From positions 1 to 17,699 of the forward strand of contig CAZKDJ010000074.1 in assembly GCA_964551295.1 (NCBI GenBank): 17,699 nucleotides of DNA, read 5' to 3'. The notes under the pieces are model-generated. The model was not told the DNA's origin. It made no database searches and was given only the letters and a program-made list of their open reading frames with translations. Within the stretch, counting starts at the first letter, position 1. The number at the start of each line of letters is the position of its first letter. Both the position numbers and the translations under genes were made by a program. This document shows, in pieces, positions 1 through 6,039 of this stretch. The DNA is from JAFGED01 sp964551295 (GTDB taxonomy: Bacteria; Chloroflexota; Anaerolineae; B4-G1).

Positions 1-1246
1 CAACACCTGCGTCGTGCGCCAGTCGGCGGAGGACAAGGCCGTCGGGCGGCTGGGCGCACTCAAGTCGCTGAAGGTGCGCCGTCCGGAGATGATCCTCGGC
101 GTGATGGGCTGTCTAGTAGGTGTGCGTGACCCCGCCCCGCTGCGCAAACGCTTCCCGTGGGTAGACGTCTTTATGCCTCCCTCCGAGCCGGAGCCACTGC
201 TGGTGCTTCTGGCCGAGCGAGGATTGGTGGACGAGGGCCGCGCGCTGGAGGCGCAGGCTACTGCCCGGCGCTACCACCTGCCGGATGGAGGGCTGCTCCT
301 CCCGGCCCGCGAGCAGGGCGCGCTCGTCTCGGCCTATATCCCTATCGTGCTCGGTTGCTCCACGGGCTGCACCTACTGCATCATCCCCTACCGCCGCGGC
401 CCGGAGCGCAGCCGTCCGCTAGAGGAGATCGTGGCTGAGGCGCAGGCGCTGGCGGCGCAGGGAGTGAAAGAGATCACGCTGCTGGGGCAGATCGTGGATC
501 GCTACGGACTCGATCTGCAAGATGCAAGATGCAAGAAGCAAGAGAGCCTGCCTCCTGCCTCCTGCCTCCTGCCTCTTGTATCTTTGCTGCGGCGCGTTCA
601 CCAAGTGGAGGGGCTTGAGCGCATCCGCTTCCTCACCAGCCACCCAGCGTGGATGACGGACGAGTTGCTCGACGCGGTGGCCGATCTACCCAAGGTGTGC
701 GAGCATATGGAGGTGCCGGTGCAGGCGGGCGACGACGGGGTGCTGCTGCGTATGCAGCGCGGCTACACTGTTGATGACTATCGCCATTTGGTCGCTCGTA
801 TTCGAGAGAGAATCCCCAACGTCTCCATCGCCACCGACGTCATCGTCGGCTTCCCCGGCGAGACCGCCGAGCAGTTCCAGCGCACATACGATCTGCTGGC
901 CGAACTGCGGCTGGACAAGGCCCACATCGCCCGCTACTCCCCCCGCCCGCAGACGCTGGCCGCCCGCAGGTATCCCGACGACGTCCCGCCAGAGGAGAAG
1001 GAGCGCCGCCGAAAGGCGCTCGACGAATTGCAGGCCGAGATCGTGGGCCAGATCAACGCGCGCCTGCTGGGACAGACGGTCGAGGTGCTGGTCGAGGGGC
1101 GGGACGAGAGGAAGGGACGCTGGTATGGCCGCACGCGCACCGACAAGCTGGTTTTCTTCGAGGATGCCGATGACTGGCGGGGTAAGCTGGCGAACGTGCG
1201 CGTGACCTGGGCCGGGCCGTGGTCGCTGATTGGGGAGGTTGGGTAG
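1..1246 (+). CDS. miaB: tRNA-2-methylthio-N6-dimethylallyladenosine synthase (MiaB family), 5'-truncated by window edge
   Basis: A radical-SAM methylthiotransferase that adds a methylthio group at C2 of i6A37 in tRNA. The frame is open to the window edge: codons from position 2 read Asn-Thr-Cys, the conserved N-terminal MTTase stretch, so the gene starts upstream and the GTG at 14 is not the start. Visible parts in order: UPF0004 domain with two of its three cluster cysteines (NTC, MGC); the radical-SAM motif Cys-x3-Cys-x2-Cys (CSTGCTYC, near nt 358-381) followed by the family sequence IIPYRRGPERSR; the SAM barrel; and a C-terminal TRAM-like domain. The usual GQN-type motif reads GQIVDRYG. 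After it, an unusual Cys/Leu/Pro-rich stretch is encoded by a heptad repeat (517-587). The stop lies 4 bp from a convergent gene. MiaB is preferred over MtaB or RimO from the motif after the cysteines, but the subfamily is not certain. Confidence 0.9.
   Translation, partial: NTCVVRQSAEDKAVGRLGALKSLKVRRPEMILGVMGCLVGVRDPAPLRKRFPWVDVFMPPSEPEPLLVLLAERGLVDEGRALEAQATARRYHLPDGGLLLPAREQGALVSAYIPIVLGCSTGCTYCIIPYRRGPERSRPLEEIVAEAQALAAQGVKEITLLGQIVDRYGLDLQDARCKKQESLPPASCLLPLVSLLRRVHQVEGLERIRFLTSHPAWMTDELLDAVADLPKVCEHMEVPVQAGDDGVLLRMQRGYTVDDYRHLVARIRERIPNVSIATDVIVGFPGETAEQFQRTYDLLAELRLDKAHIARYSPRPQTLAARRYPDDVPPEEKERRRKALDELQAEIVGQINARLLGQTVEVLVEGRDERKGRWYGRTRTDKLVFFEDADDWRGKLANVRVTWAGPWSLIGEVG
517..587. 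repeat. Palindromic heptad-repeat element inside miaB
   Basis: Four 7-mers GCAAGAT, GCAAGAT, GCAAGAA, GCAAGAG (517-544) are followed, after CAG-like spacing, by four CTGCCTC 7-mers (548-575) and TTGTATC/TTTGC. The right arm, read as reverse complement, matches the left arm with G-U type differences, so the whole folds as an imperfect hairpin. It stays in frame and adds roughly 20 odd residues between the GQIVDRYG motif and the next helix of MiaB. The composition is unlike the codon use of the rest of the gene. Confidence 0.75.
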
Positions 1247-1250
1247 CCTG

Positions 1251-1775
1251 TTACAACTCTGCCCCGCAGCGTTCGCAAAAGCCATAGTCGGGCGGGTTCT
1301 CCGCGCCGCAAACGGAGCAGACTCTCCCTGAAACGGTCGTTGGTTCAGGGCTGGCATCTATTGGAGAGCCTGTCTTGGCCTTTTCCATGTTGCGGGTAAC
1401 GAGGTGTATGAGGGTGCCACCCAGAGCAACCAGGAAACCTACGAATTGCACTCCGCACCCGATAGGGAGAAATATCGAGATATCGAGGACGCCGGTTACG
1501 GATAGAACCAGCAGCGTAACGGGCATGATGATGATGGCTCCACCGGCGACGTTCAGAGTCCGGCTCAACCAATGTCCACGGGTGGGAGCGATGGCTCCAA
1601 GAACGAGGATCAGGGCCATCGGAAAGCACGGCACGACGGCGCATATGACGGTGATCGGGGATTCAAAGCCGATGTCGCTCAGGTTTAGTACGATCACGGC
1701 AACCCAGCCAAGTAAGGATAGAATGAAAAGTATCCCGGCTGTGATTCTAAGCGCTACGGTGGTCTCTTTTTTCAT
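1251..1775 (-). CDS. Membrane protein with C-terminal zinc ribbon
   Basis: A 174-residue protein that I do not recognise as a named family. The N-terminal ~125 residues contain four hydrophobic segments (about 10-32, 40-63, 74-95, 101-125). They are followed by a polar linker and a C-terminal zinc ribbon, CSVCGAENPPDYGFCERCG. The start ATG at 1775 is preceded by a good ribosome binding site (AAGGAGATG). It is the last gene of a five-gene minus-strand operon, 16 bp after its neighbour, and converges on miaB with only 4 bp between stops. The ribbon is probably cytoplasmic, tethered to the membrane. Its role is unknown; bacterial ribbons of this type often mediate protein contacts rather than catalysis. 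Confidence 0.85.
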   Translation of the reverse strand: MKKETTVALRITAGILFILSLLGWVAVIVLNLSDIGFESPITVICAVVPCFPMALILVLGAIAPTRGHWLSRTLNVAGGAIIIMPVTLLVLSVTGVLDISIFLPIGCGVQFVGFLVALGGTLIHLVTRNMEKAKTGSPIDASPEPTTVSGRVCSVCGAENPPDYGFCERCGAEL

Positions 1776-1791
1776 AGCGGCATCTCCTTGC

Positions 1792-2142
1792 TTAGTTCAG
1801 TTCTGTCCCGCAGCGTTCGCAAAAGCCATAGTCGGGCGGGTTCTCGGCGCCGCAGGCCGCACAGACTTTGCCCGCTTCAGGACTTGTGGGCACGGCCTTT
1901 TTCCCGGCGGAGGTGGCGATGAGCACGACGCCGGCAATGATCAGAATTGGGCTCAGTATGTTGACCAGAAGGGCTATGATGAATAGGACGATCAGCACAG
2001 GGGCGGGCTCGGTGCGCCCTTGGCCCAGGAGAAACACCAGGCTCCCGCAGGCGGACGTGATGATGCACACGAAAATGCCGGCGACTGCGAGTAGGATGCC
2101 GGTTGTCTTTTTTCCTGTCTGTGTTCCACGCACGTCGTTCAT
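1792..2142 (-). CDS. Membrane protein with C-terminal zinc ribbon
   Basis: A 116-residue protein with two hydrophobic segments (about 13-39 and 47-76) and a C-terminal zinc ribbon, CAACGAENPPDYGFCERCG. The ribbon matches that of the following gene almost exactly, also at the DNA level. ATG at 2142 has a strong site, AAGGAGGT, about 7 nt upstream. Fourth gene of the zinc-ribbon operon, 25 bp after the 73-residue gene. No named family recognised; probably a membrane-tethered ribbon of the same kind as its neighbours. Confidence 0.85.
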   Translation of the reverse strand: MNDVRGTQTGKKTTGILLAVAGIFVCIITSACGSLVFLLGQGRTEPAPVLIVLFIIALLVNILSPILIIAGVVLIATSAGKKAVPTSPEAGKVCAACGAENPPDYGFCERCGTELN

Positions 2143-2167
2143 TTCGTGACCTCCTTATCCTGGCAGG

Positions 2168-2389
2168 CTACAGCCTGCCCCCACAGCGGTCGCAGAACTC
2201 GTACCCCGGTGGGTTGCGGGTGCCGCAGGCGGCGCAGACCTTGGGCGGCGGGCCTGGCCTGGGGGTTGGCGCGCGCCTCTTGTTGAGGACGATGACCAGC
2301 ACGACGATTCCCCCGACGACAACGGCGACGATGAGGAGAGAAACGATACAGATGATCAACGGAATTAGGAATTCAAAAGGGGAAAGCAT
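2168..2389 (-). CDS. Small single-pass membrane protein with zinc ribbon
   Basis: A 73-residue protein: one long hydrophobic segment (about residues 6-36), a short basic and Pro-rich linker (NKRRAPTPRPGPPP), then one zinc ribbon, CAACGTRNPPGYEFCDRCG. The positive residues after the membrane segment suggest that the ribbon faces the cytoplasm. Start ATG at 2389, with AAAGGAGAT upstream lying inside the end of the preceding gene. The two genes overlap by 17 bp in different frames, indicating translational coupling. Third gene of the operon. Confidence 0.85.
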   Translation of the reverse strand: MLSPFEFLIPLIICIVSLLIVAVVVGGIVVLVIVLNKRRAPTPRPGPPPKVCAACGTRNPPGYEFCDRCGGRL

Positions 2390-3323
2390 GTGTATCTCCT
2401 TTCGGGGTGCTTGCTTGTGGGCCCTTCTCCGGTAGTGCTGGTGGAAGATCCGTCTCGCAGAACGGACACGTCTTCCAATCGTGCTGCACGCCCGCGCCGC
2501 AGCCGGGGCACGTGAGGTTCAGAGGCGTGGCGCAGGCCGGGCAGACGGACCAGTCGGGCTGCACCGGCTCGCCGCACACGGGGCAGTCCTTGGGGGCCTC
2601 CTGAACGGGCTCGGCCTCCTCTTCCACCTCGGGCTCCGGCTCCATCGCGGGCAGCGCCGCCTCGCAGAAGGGGCACGTCTTCCAATCGCGCTCCACCCGC
2701 CCGCCGCACTCCGGGCACTCAAAGACCAGCTTCTCTCCGCACTCAGGACAGACGCGCCAGTCGTCCTCAACCTGCGCGCCGCACTTGGTGCACGTACGGG
2801 CTTCTTCGGAGGGCTCGCCCAGGCGGGCGCCGCACTTTCCACAGACCGTAGCGCCGGGACGCGCCGGGGTTCCGCACTTGGGGCAGACGGGGCCTGCGGG
2901 CTGTGCTGGGGCTGCTGGAGGTTGTACCCGTGCAGGAGCCGGGGCCTGTGTGGGTAACACGGGCTCAGGCGCGGCCTCAGCCGGTGCTTGGCCCTGGGCT
3001 GCCATGATCCGCAATCCCAGGGCTGTGTTCATGATCTCCTTGGTCACGTCACGCCCCCCTGAGAGGTTGCGGATGATGGCAATGGGGGTGTAGATCAGGC
3101 CGAAGGGGATGCCCCACCACCCCAGGAAGAAGGTGAGGAGGATGTACTGGAATCCCTTGCCCAGGGCGCTCTCGCCCGGGCGCAGGTAGTAGATGGCGCT
3201 GGAGCGTCTGAAGGTGACGACCAAGACGGAGATGACGTAGTCGAACATGACAAAGCGCCCGCCGCGCCTCAGCTCATCGGCTAGCTGTTGTACGGAAATT
3301 CCCTCTAACCCGTTGATGTCCAT
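2373..3323 (-). CDS. Membrane-associated protein with five tandem zinc ribbons
   Basis: A 316-residue protein from the ATG at 3323, which has a GGGGG-type site 8 nt upstream and begins 2 bp after the previous stop. A longer in-frame start at 3440 would run back through the neighbouring gene and encode a Cys/Arg-rich shadow, so I reject it. Residues 1-105 form a domain with hydrophobic stretches at about 26-38 and 58-85. A Pro/Ala linker (110-145) follows, then ten CxxC knuckles forming five ribbons at about 147-164, 178-195, 203-220, 247-264 and 272-289. Four ribbons carry a Trp just before the second knuckle (DDWRVCPEC, RDWKTCPFC, PDWSVCPAC, HDWKTCPFC). An acidic Glu/Pro spacer splits ribbons three and four. 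These resemble the double-zinc-ribbon (DZR) family. Function unknown; likely a protein-protein or nucleic-acid contact platform. Confidence 0.85.
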   Translation of the reverse strand: MDINGLEGISVQQLADELRRGGRFVMFDYVISVLVVTFRRSSAIYYLRPGESALGKGFQYILLTFFLGWWGIPFGLIYTPIAIIRNLSGGRDVTKEIMNTALGLRIMAAQGQAPAEAAPEPVLPTQAPAPARVQPPAAPAQPAGPVCPKCGTPARPGATVCGKCGARLGEPSEEARTCTKCGAQVEDDWRVCPECGEKLVFECPECGGRVERDWKTCPFCEAALPAMEPEPEVEEEAEPVQEAPKDCPVCGEPVQPDWSVCPACATPLNLTCPGCGAGVQHDWKTCPFCETDLPPALPEKGPQASTPKGDTHAFPF

Positions 3324-3325
3324 AC

Positions 3326-3769
3326 TTATGCCCCCTTTTCTTCGCCTGTGTCTGCGCCCTCCTCGGTGAGGGATAGCTCGGCTTCGCAGTAGGGACACAC
3401 CTTCCAATGGCGCTCCACGCGCTTGCCACACTCTGGACATTCAAAGATCAGCTTGGTGCTGCAGTACGGGCAGGCGCGCCACGTGTCTTTGACGTCCCGT
3501 CCGCAGTTGGGGCACTTGCCGGGTTCGGGTTTGGAGGAGGTCGCCCCTTTTGGTGGGGATGGCTGCAGGGAGTGACCGCACTTTCCACAGAAGGTCGCTC
3601 CCGCCCGCAGCACCGCGCCGCAATTAGGGCATCGGATATTGAGCGGCGGCTTGTCGGAGGGCTTTGGGACCAGGGCTCCGCATTTTCCACAGAAGGCGGC
3701 GCCCGGCCCAACCCGGTGACCGCATTTAGGGCACACTCGCCCGACCGGTCTTCCACTAGATGGGTTCAT
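3326..3769 (-). CDS. Soluble protein with four tandem zinc ribbons
   Basis: A 147-residue protein, first gene of the zinc-ribbon operon. It contains eight CxxC knuckles making four ribbons (about 13-30, 47-64, 86-103, 111-128). The first two are of the AxFCGKCG type. The last two are of the W-containing type (DTWRACPYC, RHWKVCPYC) shared with the next gene. No membrane segment is visible, and the C-terminus is acidic. ATG at 3769 is preceded by AAGAGGTG. A clear promoter lies at 3827-3855. DZR-like family; no specific function can be read from the sequence. Confidence 0.85.
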   Translation of the reverse strand: MNPSSGRPVGRVCPKCGHRVGPGAAFCGKCGALVPKPSDKPPLNIRCPNCGAVLRAGATFCGKCGHSLQPSPPKGATSSKPEPGKCPNCGRDVKDTWRACPYCSTKLIFECPECGKRVERHWKVCPYCEAELSLTEEGADTGEEKGA

Positions 3770-3826
3770 TGTACACCTCTTGGGCCAGCACGGCGAGAGG
3801 CGCTGGCAACCAGCTTTGACGCCATA

Positions 3827-3855
3827 ATTCTATACCGTATCGGCATGTTTGCCAA
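3827..3855 (-). promoter_or_regulatory. Promoter of the zinc-ribbon operon
   Basis: Read on the minus strand: -35 TTGGCA (3855-3850), a 17-nt spacer, and -10 TAGAAT (3832-3827). This is a good sigma70-type match, about 58 nt upstream of the ATG at 3769. The same -10 hexamer is used before the tRNA-Cys gene. Confidence 0.6.
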
Positions 3856-3875
3856 GTCTGTTGCGCGGAATGGAC

Positions 3876-3906
3876 AAAAATAGAGCGCACCGTTGAGATG
3901 CGCTCT
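3876..3906 (-). terminator. Rho-independent terminator after lplA
   Basis: On the minus strand an 8-bp perfect stem (AGAGCGCA at 3882-3889 in forward sense, TGCGCTCT at 3899-3906) with a 9-nt loop is followed by A then TTTTT (3880-3876). It sits 33 nt past the lplA stop and ends the gcvH-lplA transcript before the zinc-ribbon operon promoter. Confidence 0.75.
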
Positions 3907-3938
3907 GTATTTTGTGGTTTGGAATTACCGCGTGCGGC

Positions 3939-4976
3939 CTATCCTACCACCTGCGCAAAATCGGCTGGGGTGACGCCGGGGCTTTCGATGCCGTGCTCGG
4001 CGTAGAACTTGGCGATGGCCTGCCCGGCCTCCTCGACCGACACGCCTGCCAGCGCCGTCTCCAGTTCGGCCAGCTTTTCCTCTGGGAAAAAGAAGAAATC
4101 GCCCGAGATGGAGACCGCCGCGATGGCGCCCTCCTGCACCTCCGTCGTGGCGCGGATCAGGCCGCCGGTGGCCTTGTGCATCTTGTGCCGCACCTCCACC
4201 CCGGCGCGAATCCTGACCTGACGGTCCGCGCTGGGGCGGCGCTTCCGGTAGAGCCACTCGTCGGTGAGGAATTGGGCCGCCAGCTCGTCCGCCTTGGCCC
4301 GCCACGCGTCGTCCACTGCTGTCTGCACCTCCAGCGGCCCCAGCACCTCGGCAAATTTCTCCGCCAGCAGGTCCCACAGTTCCTCGTGGGGTGGGGCGGA
4401 GCCCAACTCGCGCTTGACCGTCGAGAGATTGTCGTGCAGTGTCTTGTAGACCTTGTCGCGGAACTTTTCGTCGGGGACGCGCAGCACGCGTGTCATCATC
4501 TCATAGTCAAAGTCCACGATCAAGTTGCCGACAAAGACGATATATTCGCCGATCTCGGCCACGCCGTTGCCCGAGACCTTGCGCCCGTTCGCGATAATGT
4601 CGTTGACCGGTTTGTACTCGGCGGGGATGCCAAGCGCGCGATAGACCTCGATGGGAGCCTGTAGGAACTTGCGGTAGAAGGCATCTTTGCTCGCGGGGGC
4701 CAACGGATTATCACGTCGGATCACGAGCTGGTAGAACAGTTGCTCACCGTCCAAATAGACCGCGCCGCCGCCGACCTCCCGCCGGAAGATAGGGATATCG
4801 TTCTCGCGGCAAAATGCGACGTCCACCTCTTGCTCCACGTTCTGGAAATAGCCAATGCAAAAGTAGGGGGTTTCTGGCGAGAGCAGGTTCAGTCCTTCGC
4901 GGTTCAGGCGCGGCTGAGCGTGGTACAAAAGTTGCGAGTCCTGCCAGGGAACAGTTTCGAGACGGTTAAGCTTCAT
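3939..4976 (-). CDS. lplA: Lipoate-protein ligase A
   Basis: Activates lipoate (or octanoate) with ATP and transfers it to the lysine of a lipoyl carrier protein. 345 residues from the ATG at 4976, which has AAAAGGAG 6-8 nt upstream; the in-frame ATG at 5003 lies inside the intergenic hairpin and has no site. Ligase motifs are clear: RREVGGGAVYLD (about residues 65-76, lipoyl-AMP pocket) and GRKVSGN with the catalytic Lys near 133. A C-terminal accessory region follows (about 250-345), and the length is that of a full-size LplA. It lies downstream of gcvH, its likely substrate, so a salvage or relay role in lipoylating that protein is natural. The N-terminus differs from the classical DPxxNLAxE form, so it may belong to a divergent ligase subgroup. 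Confidence 0.9.
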   Translation of the reverse strand: MKLNRLETVPWQDSQLLYHAQPRLNREGLNLLSPETPYFCIGYFQNVEQEVDVAFCRENDIPIFRREVGGGAVYLDGEQLFYQLVIRRDNPLAPASKDAFYRKFLQAPIEVYRALGIPAEYKPVNDIIANGRKVSGNGVAEIGEYIVFVGNLIVDFDYEMMTRVLRVPDEKFRDKVYKTLHDNLSTVKRELGSAPPHEELWDLLAEKFAEVLGPLEVQTAVDDAWRAKADELAAQFLTDEWLYRKRRPSADRQVRIRAGVEVRHKMHKATGGLIRATTEVQEGAIAAVSISGDFFFFPEEKLAELETALAGVSVEEAGQAIAKFYAEHGIESPGVTPADFAQVVG

Positions 4977-4995
4977 TGGGCACTCCTTTTGATAG

Positions 4996-5065
4996 AAAAA
5001 CAAGTAGACAAGTGGTGAGTAGACGGGGAATATGCCCCCTTGTCTACTTTGCCGCTTGTCTACTT
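4996..5065 (-). terminator. Long hairpin with T-run between gcvH and lplA (attenuator-like)
   Basis: An 11-bp perfect inverted repeat (AAGTAGACAAG at 5002-5012, CTTGTCTACTT at 5055-5065) continues inward as a nearly complete stem. A second CTTGTCTACTT is at 5039-5049, and the apex is GGGG-AATATG-CCCC. On the minus strand the stem is followed directly by GTTTTT (5001-4996), as in an intrinsic terminator. The lplA start is only 20 nt further on, so this could partly stop transcription between gcvH and lplA. Alternatively it is a small dispersed palindromic repeat. Confidence 0.6.
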
Positions 5066-5081
5066 ATCACGAACGGATCGT

Positions 5082-5513
5082 CTAGCTCAAAACGTCCTTG
5101 TATTTCTCTGCCTCTTCCTCGATAAAGGCCTTGAACTCGGGGGAATCCGCCTTCATCAGGTTCTCAAGCTCGCCGGTGTCCGATGCTTCGATCTTGACCA
5201 GCCAACCATCCTCGAAGGGGGACTCGTTGATCGTGGAGGGCTCCCATTCCAACTCGTCGTTGACCTCGGCGATTTTGCCGCTGGTCACGGCCTCGACGCG
5301 GCCTACCCATTTGCCCGATTCCATGGACATAAAGGTCTGTCCCTGTTCGACATCCCGGCCGGTGCGAGGGATTTCGACAAAGACGATCTCCTGGGCGATC
5401 TTTTGACCAAAGTCGCTCAGACCTTGCGTGACGATGTTCCCATCTACCTTGGCCCATCCGTGTGTCTTGTCGTAGTACAGATCATCGGGGAACTCGAAAC
5501 CTGCAATCTCCAT
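5082..5513 (-). CDS. gcvH: Glycine cleavage system H-like lipoyl carrier protein
   Basis: A lipoyl-carrying swinging-arm protein. 143 residues from the ATG at 5513, which has AAGGAGGTG 5 nt upstream; upstream in-frame codons give a non-homologous extension and are rejected. Fold landmarks are present: THGWAKVDGN, GLSDFGQKIA, and the lipoylation hairpin FMSMESGKWVGRVEAV with the modified Lys near 68. SGKIAEVNDEL and the C-terminal helices follow. The classical sequence around the lysine is ESVKA; here it is ESGKW. It is slightly longer than the typical ~130-residue H protein. No gcvT or gcvP is nearby. It is followed by lplA, which probably lipoylates it. It could be true GcvH or a GcvH-like carrier serving another enzyme. 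Confidence 0.88.
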   Translation of the reverse strand: MEIAGFEFPDDLYYDKTHGWAKVDGNIVTQGLSDFGQKIAQEIVFVEIPRTGRDVEQGQTFMSMESGKWVGRVEAVTSGKIAEVNDELEWEPSTINESPFEDGWLVKIEASDTGELENLMKADSPEFKAFIEEEAEKYKDVLS

Positions 5514-5560
5514 CGTTGCACCTCCTTGAAAGATGTATGAACCTTCTACGTTCCGGACAT

Positions 5561-5600
5561 ACAACACAAAGAGCGCCGCTGCTGATCGCAACGGAGCTCT
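5561..5600 (-). terminator. Probable terminator after rpsT
   Basis: On the minus strand AGAGC...GCTCT (5600-5596 with 5574-5570) encloses further CCG/CGG and TGC/GCA pairs around a GATCA loop. It is followed by TTTGTGTTGT. It lies 28 nt past the rpsT stop and upstream of gcvH. The T-run is interrupted, so strength is uncertain. Confidence 0.5.
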
Positions 5601-5627
5601 GGTGGTTACATCGCGGTTCCTCCGGCC

Positions 5628-5900
5628 CTAGGCGGCTTTTTCTGCCTGGTTCAACTGCTGCATCAGGCGTGATTTGCGCCGGGCGGCGTTGTTCTTGTGG
5701 ATGATGCCCTTGGCCGCTGCCTTGTCCAACGCGCGGACTGCCACCTGCACGGCCTCGCGAGCCTCTTCGACGTGCCCCTTGTCTATCAGGCTGCGTGCCT
5801 TCCGGACCGCGGTACGGGCCTGCCCGCGAAATATCCGATTGTGCTGCCGTTTGCGTTCCGAGCTGCGCAGGCGCTTGATTGCTGATTGTGTGTTAGCCAA
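5628..5900 (-). CDS. rpsT: 30S ribosomal protein S20
   Basis: A primary 16S rRNA-binding protein of the small subunit. 90 residues, the normal length for the family. It begins MANTQSAIKRLRSSERKRQHNR and carries the typical Lys/Arg-rich helices, including AAAKGIIHKNNAARRKSRL near residues 61-79. The start codon is TTG (5900-5898), preceded by GGAGGT at about 5 nt; no ATG fits the conserved N-terminus. E. coli rpsT also starts with UUG and its product represses its own translation, so similar feedback is possible here. It has its own promoter (5935-5963) and is followed by a hairpin. Confidence 0.95.
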   Translation of the reverse strand: MANTQSAIKRLRSSERKRQHNRIFRGQARTAVRKARSLIDKGHVEEAREAVQVAVRALDKAAAKGIIHKNNAARRKSRLMQQLNQAEKAA

Positions 5901-5934
5901 ACTCTACCTCCACGTACTGATCTATCGAGGGCCA

Positions 5935-5963
5935 ATTTTACAACAACATGGCTGATTTGTAAA
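5935..5963 (-). promoter_or_regulatory. rpsT promoter
   Basis: Minus strand: -35 TTTACA (5963-5958), exactly 17 nt, -10 TAAAAT (5940-5935). Each hexamer is one base from consensus. The -35 overlaps the -35 of the opposite promoter almost completely. Confidence 0.7.
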
Positions 5964-5985
5964 GCCTGCGCATCTGGCTTATAAT
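5957..5985 (+). promoter_or_regulatory. Promoter of the 6040-8108 gene pair
   Basis: Plus strand: -35 TTGTAA (5957-5962), 17-nt spacer, perfect -10 TATAAT (5980-5985), about 55 nt upstream of the ATG at 6040. It shares its -35 position with the divergent rpsT promoter. Confidence 0.7.
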
Positions 5986-6039
5986 CACCGCCTGAGGCGG
6001 GTGGTTTTGGAGGCCCGTAGCTGACTGGGGAGGAGACTT

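Noticed and set aside
517..587. Possible CRISPR-like array or frameshift in miaB
   Set aside because: The repeats are 7 bp without spacers, and the reading frame continues into conserved MiaB sequence on both sides, so it is neither an array nor a break.
2481..2957. Plus-strand open frame opposite the zinc-ribbon genes
   Set aside because: Antisense shadow; the minus strand shows regular CxxC ribbons with ribosome sites and operon spacing.
3324..3440. Longer N-terminus for the five-ribbon protein
   Set aside because: It would overlap the preceding gene by over 100 bp and translate that gene out of frame into an Arg-rich sequence; the ATG at 3323 has a good ribosome site.
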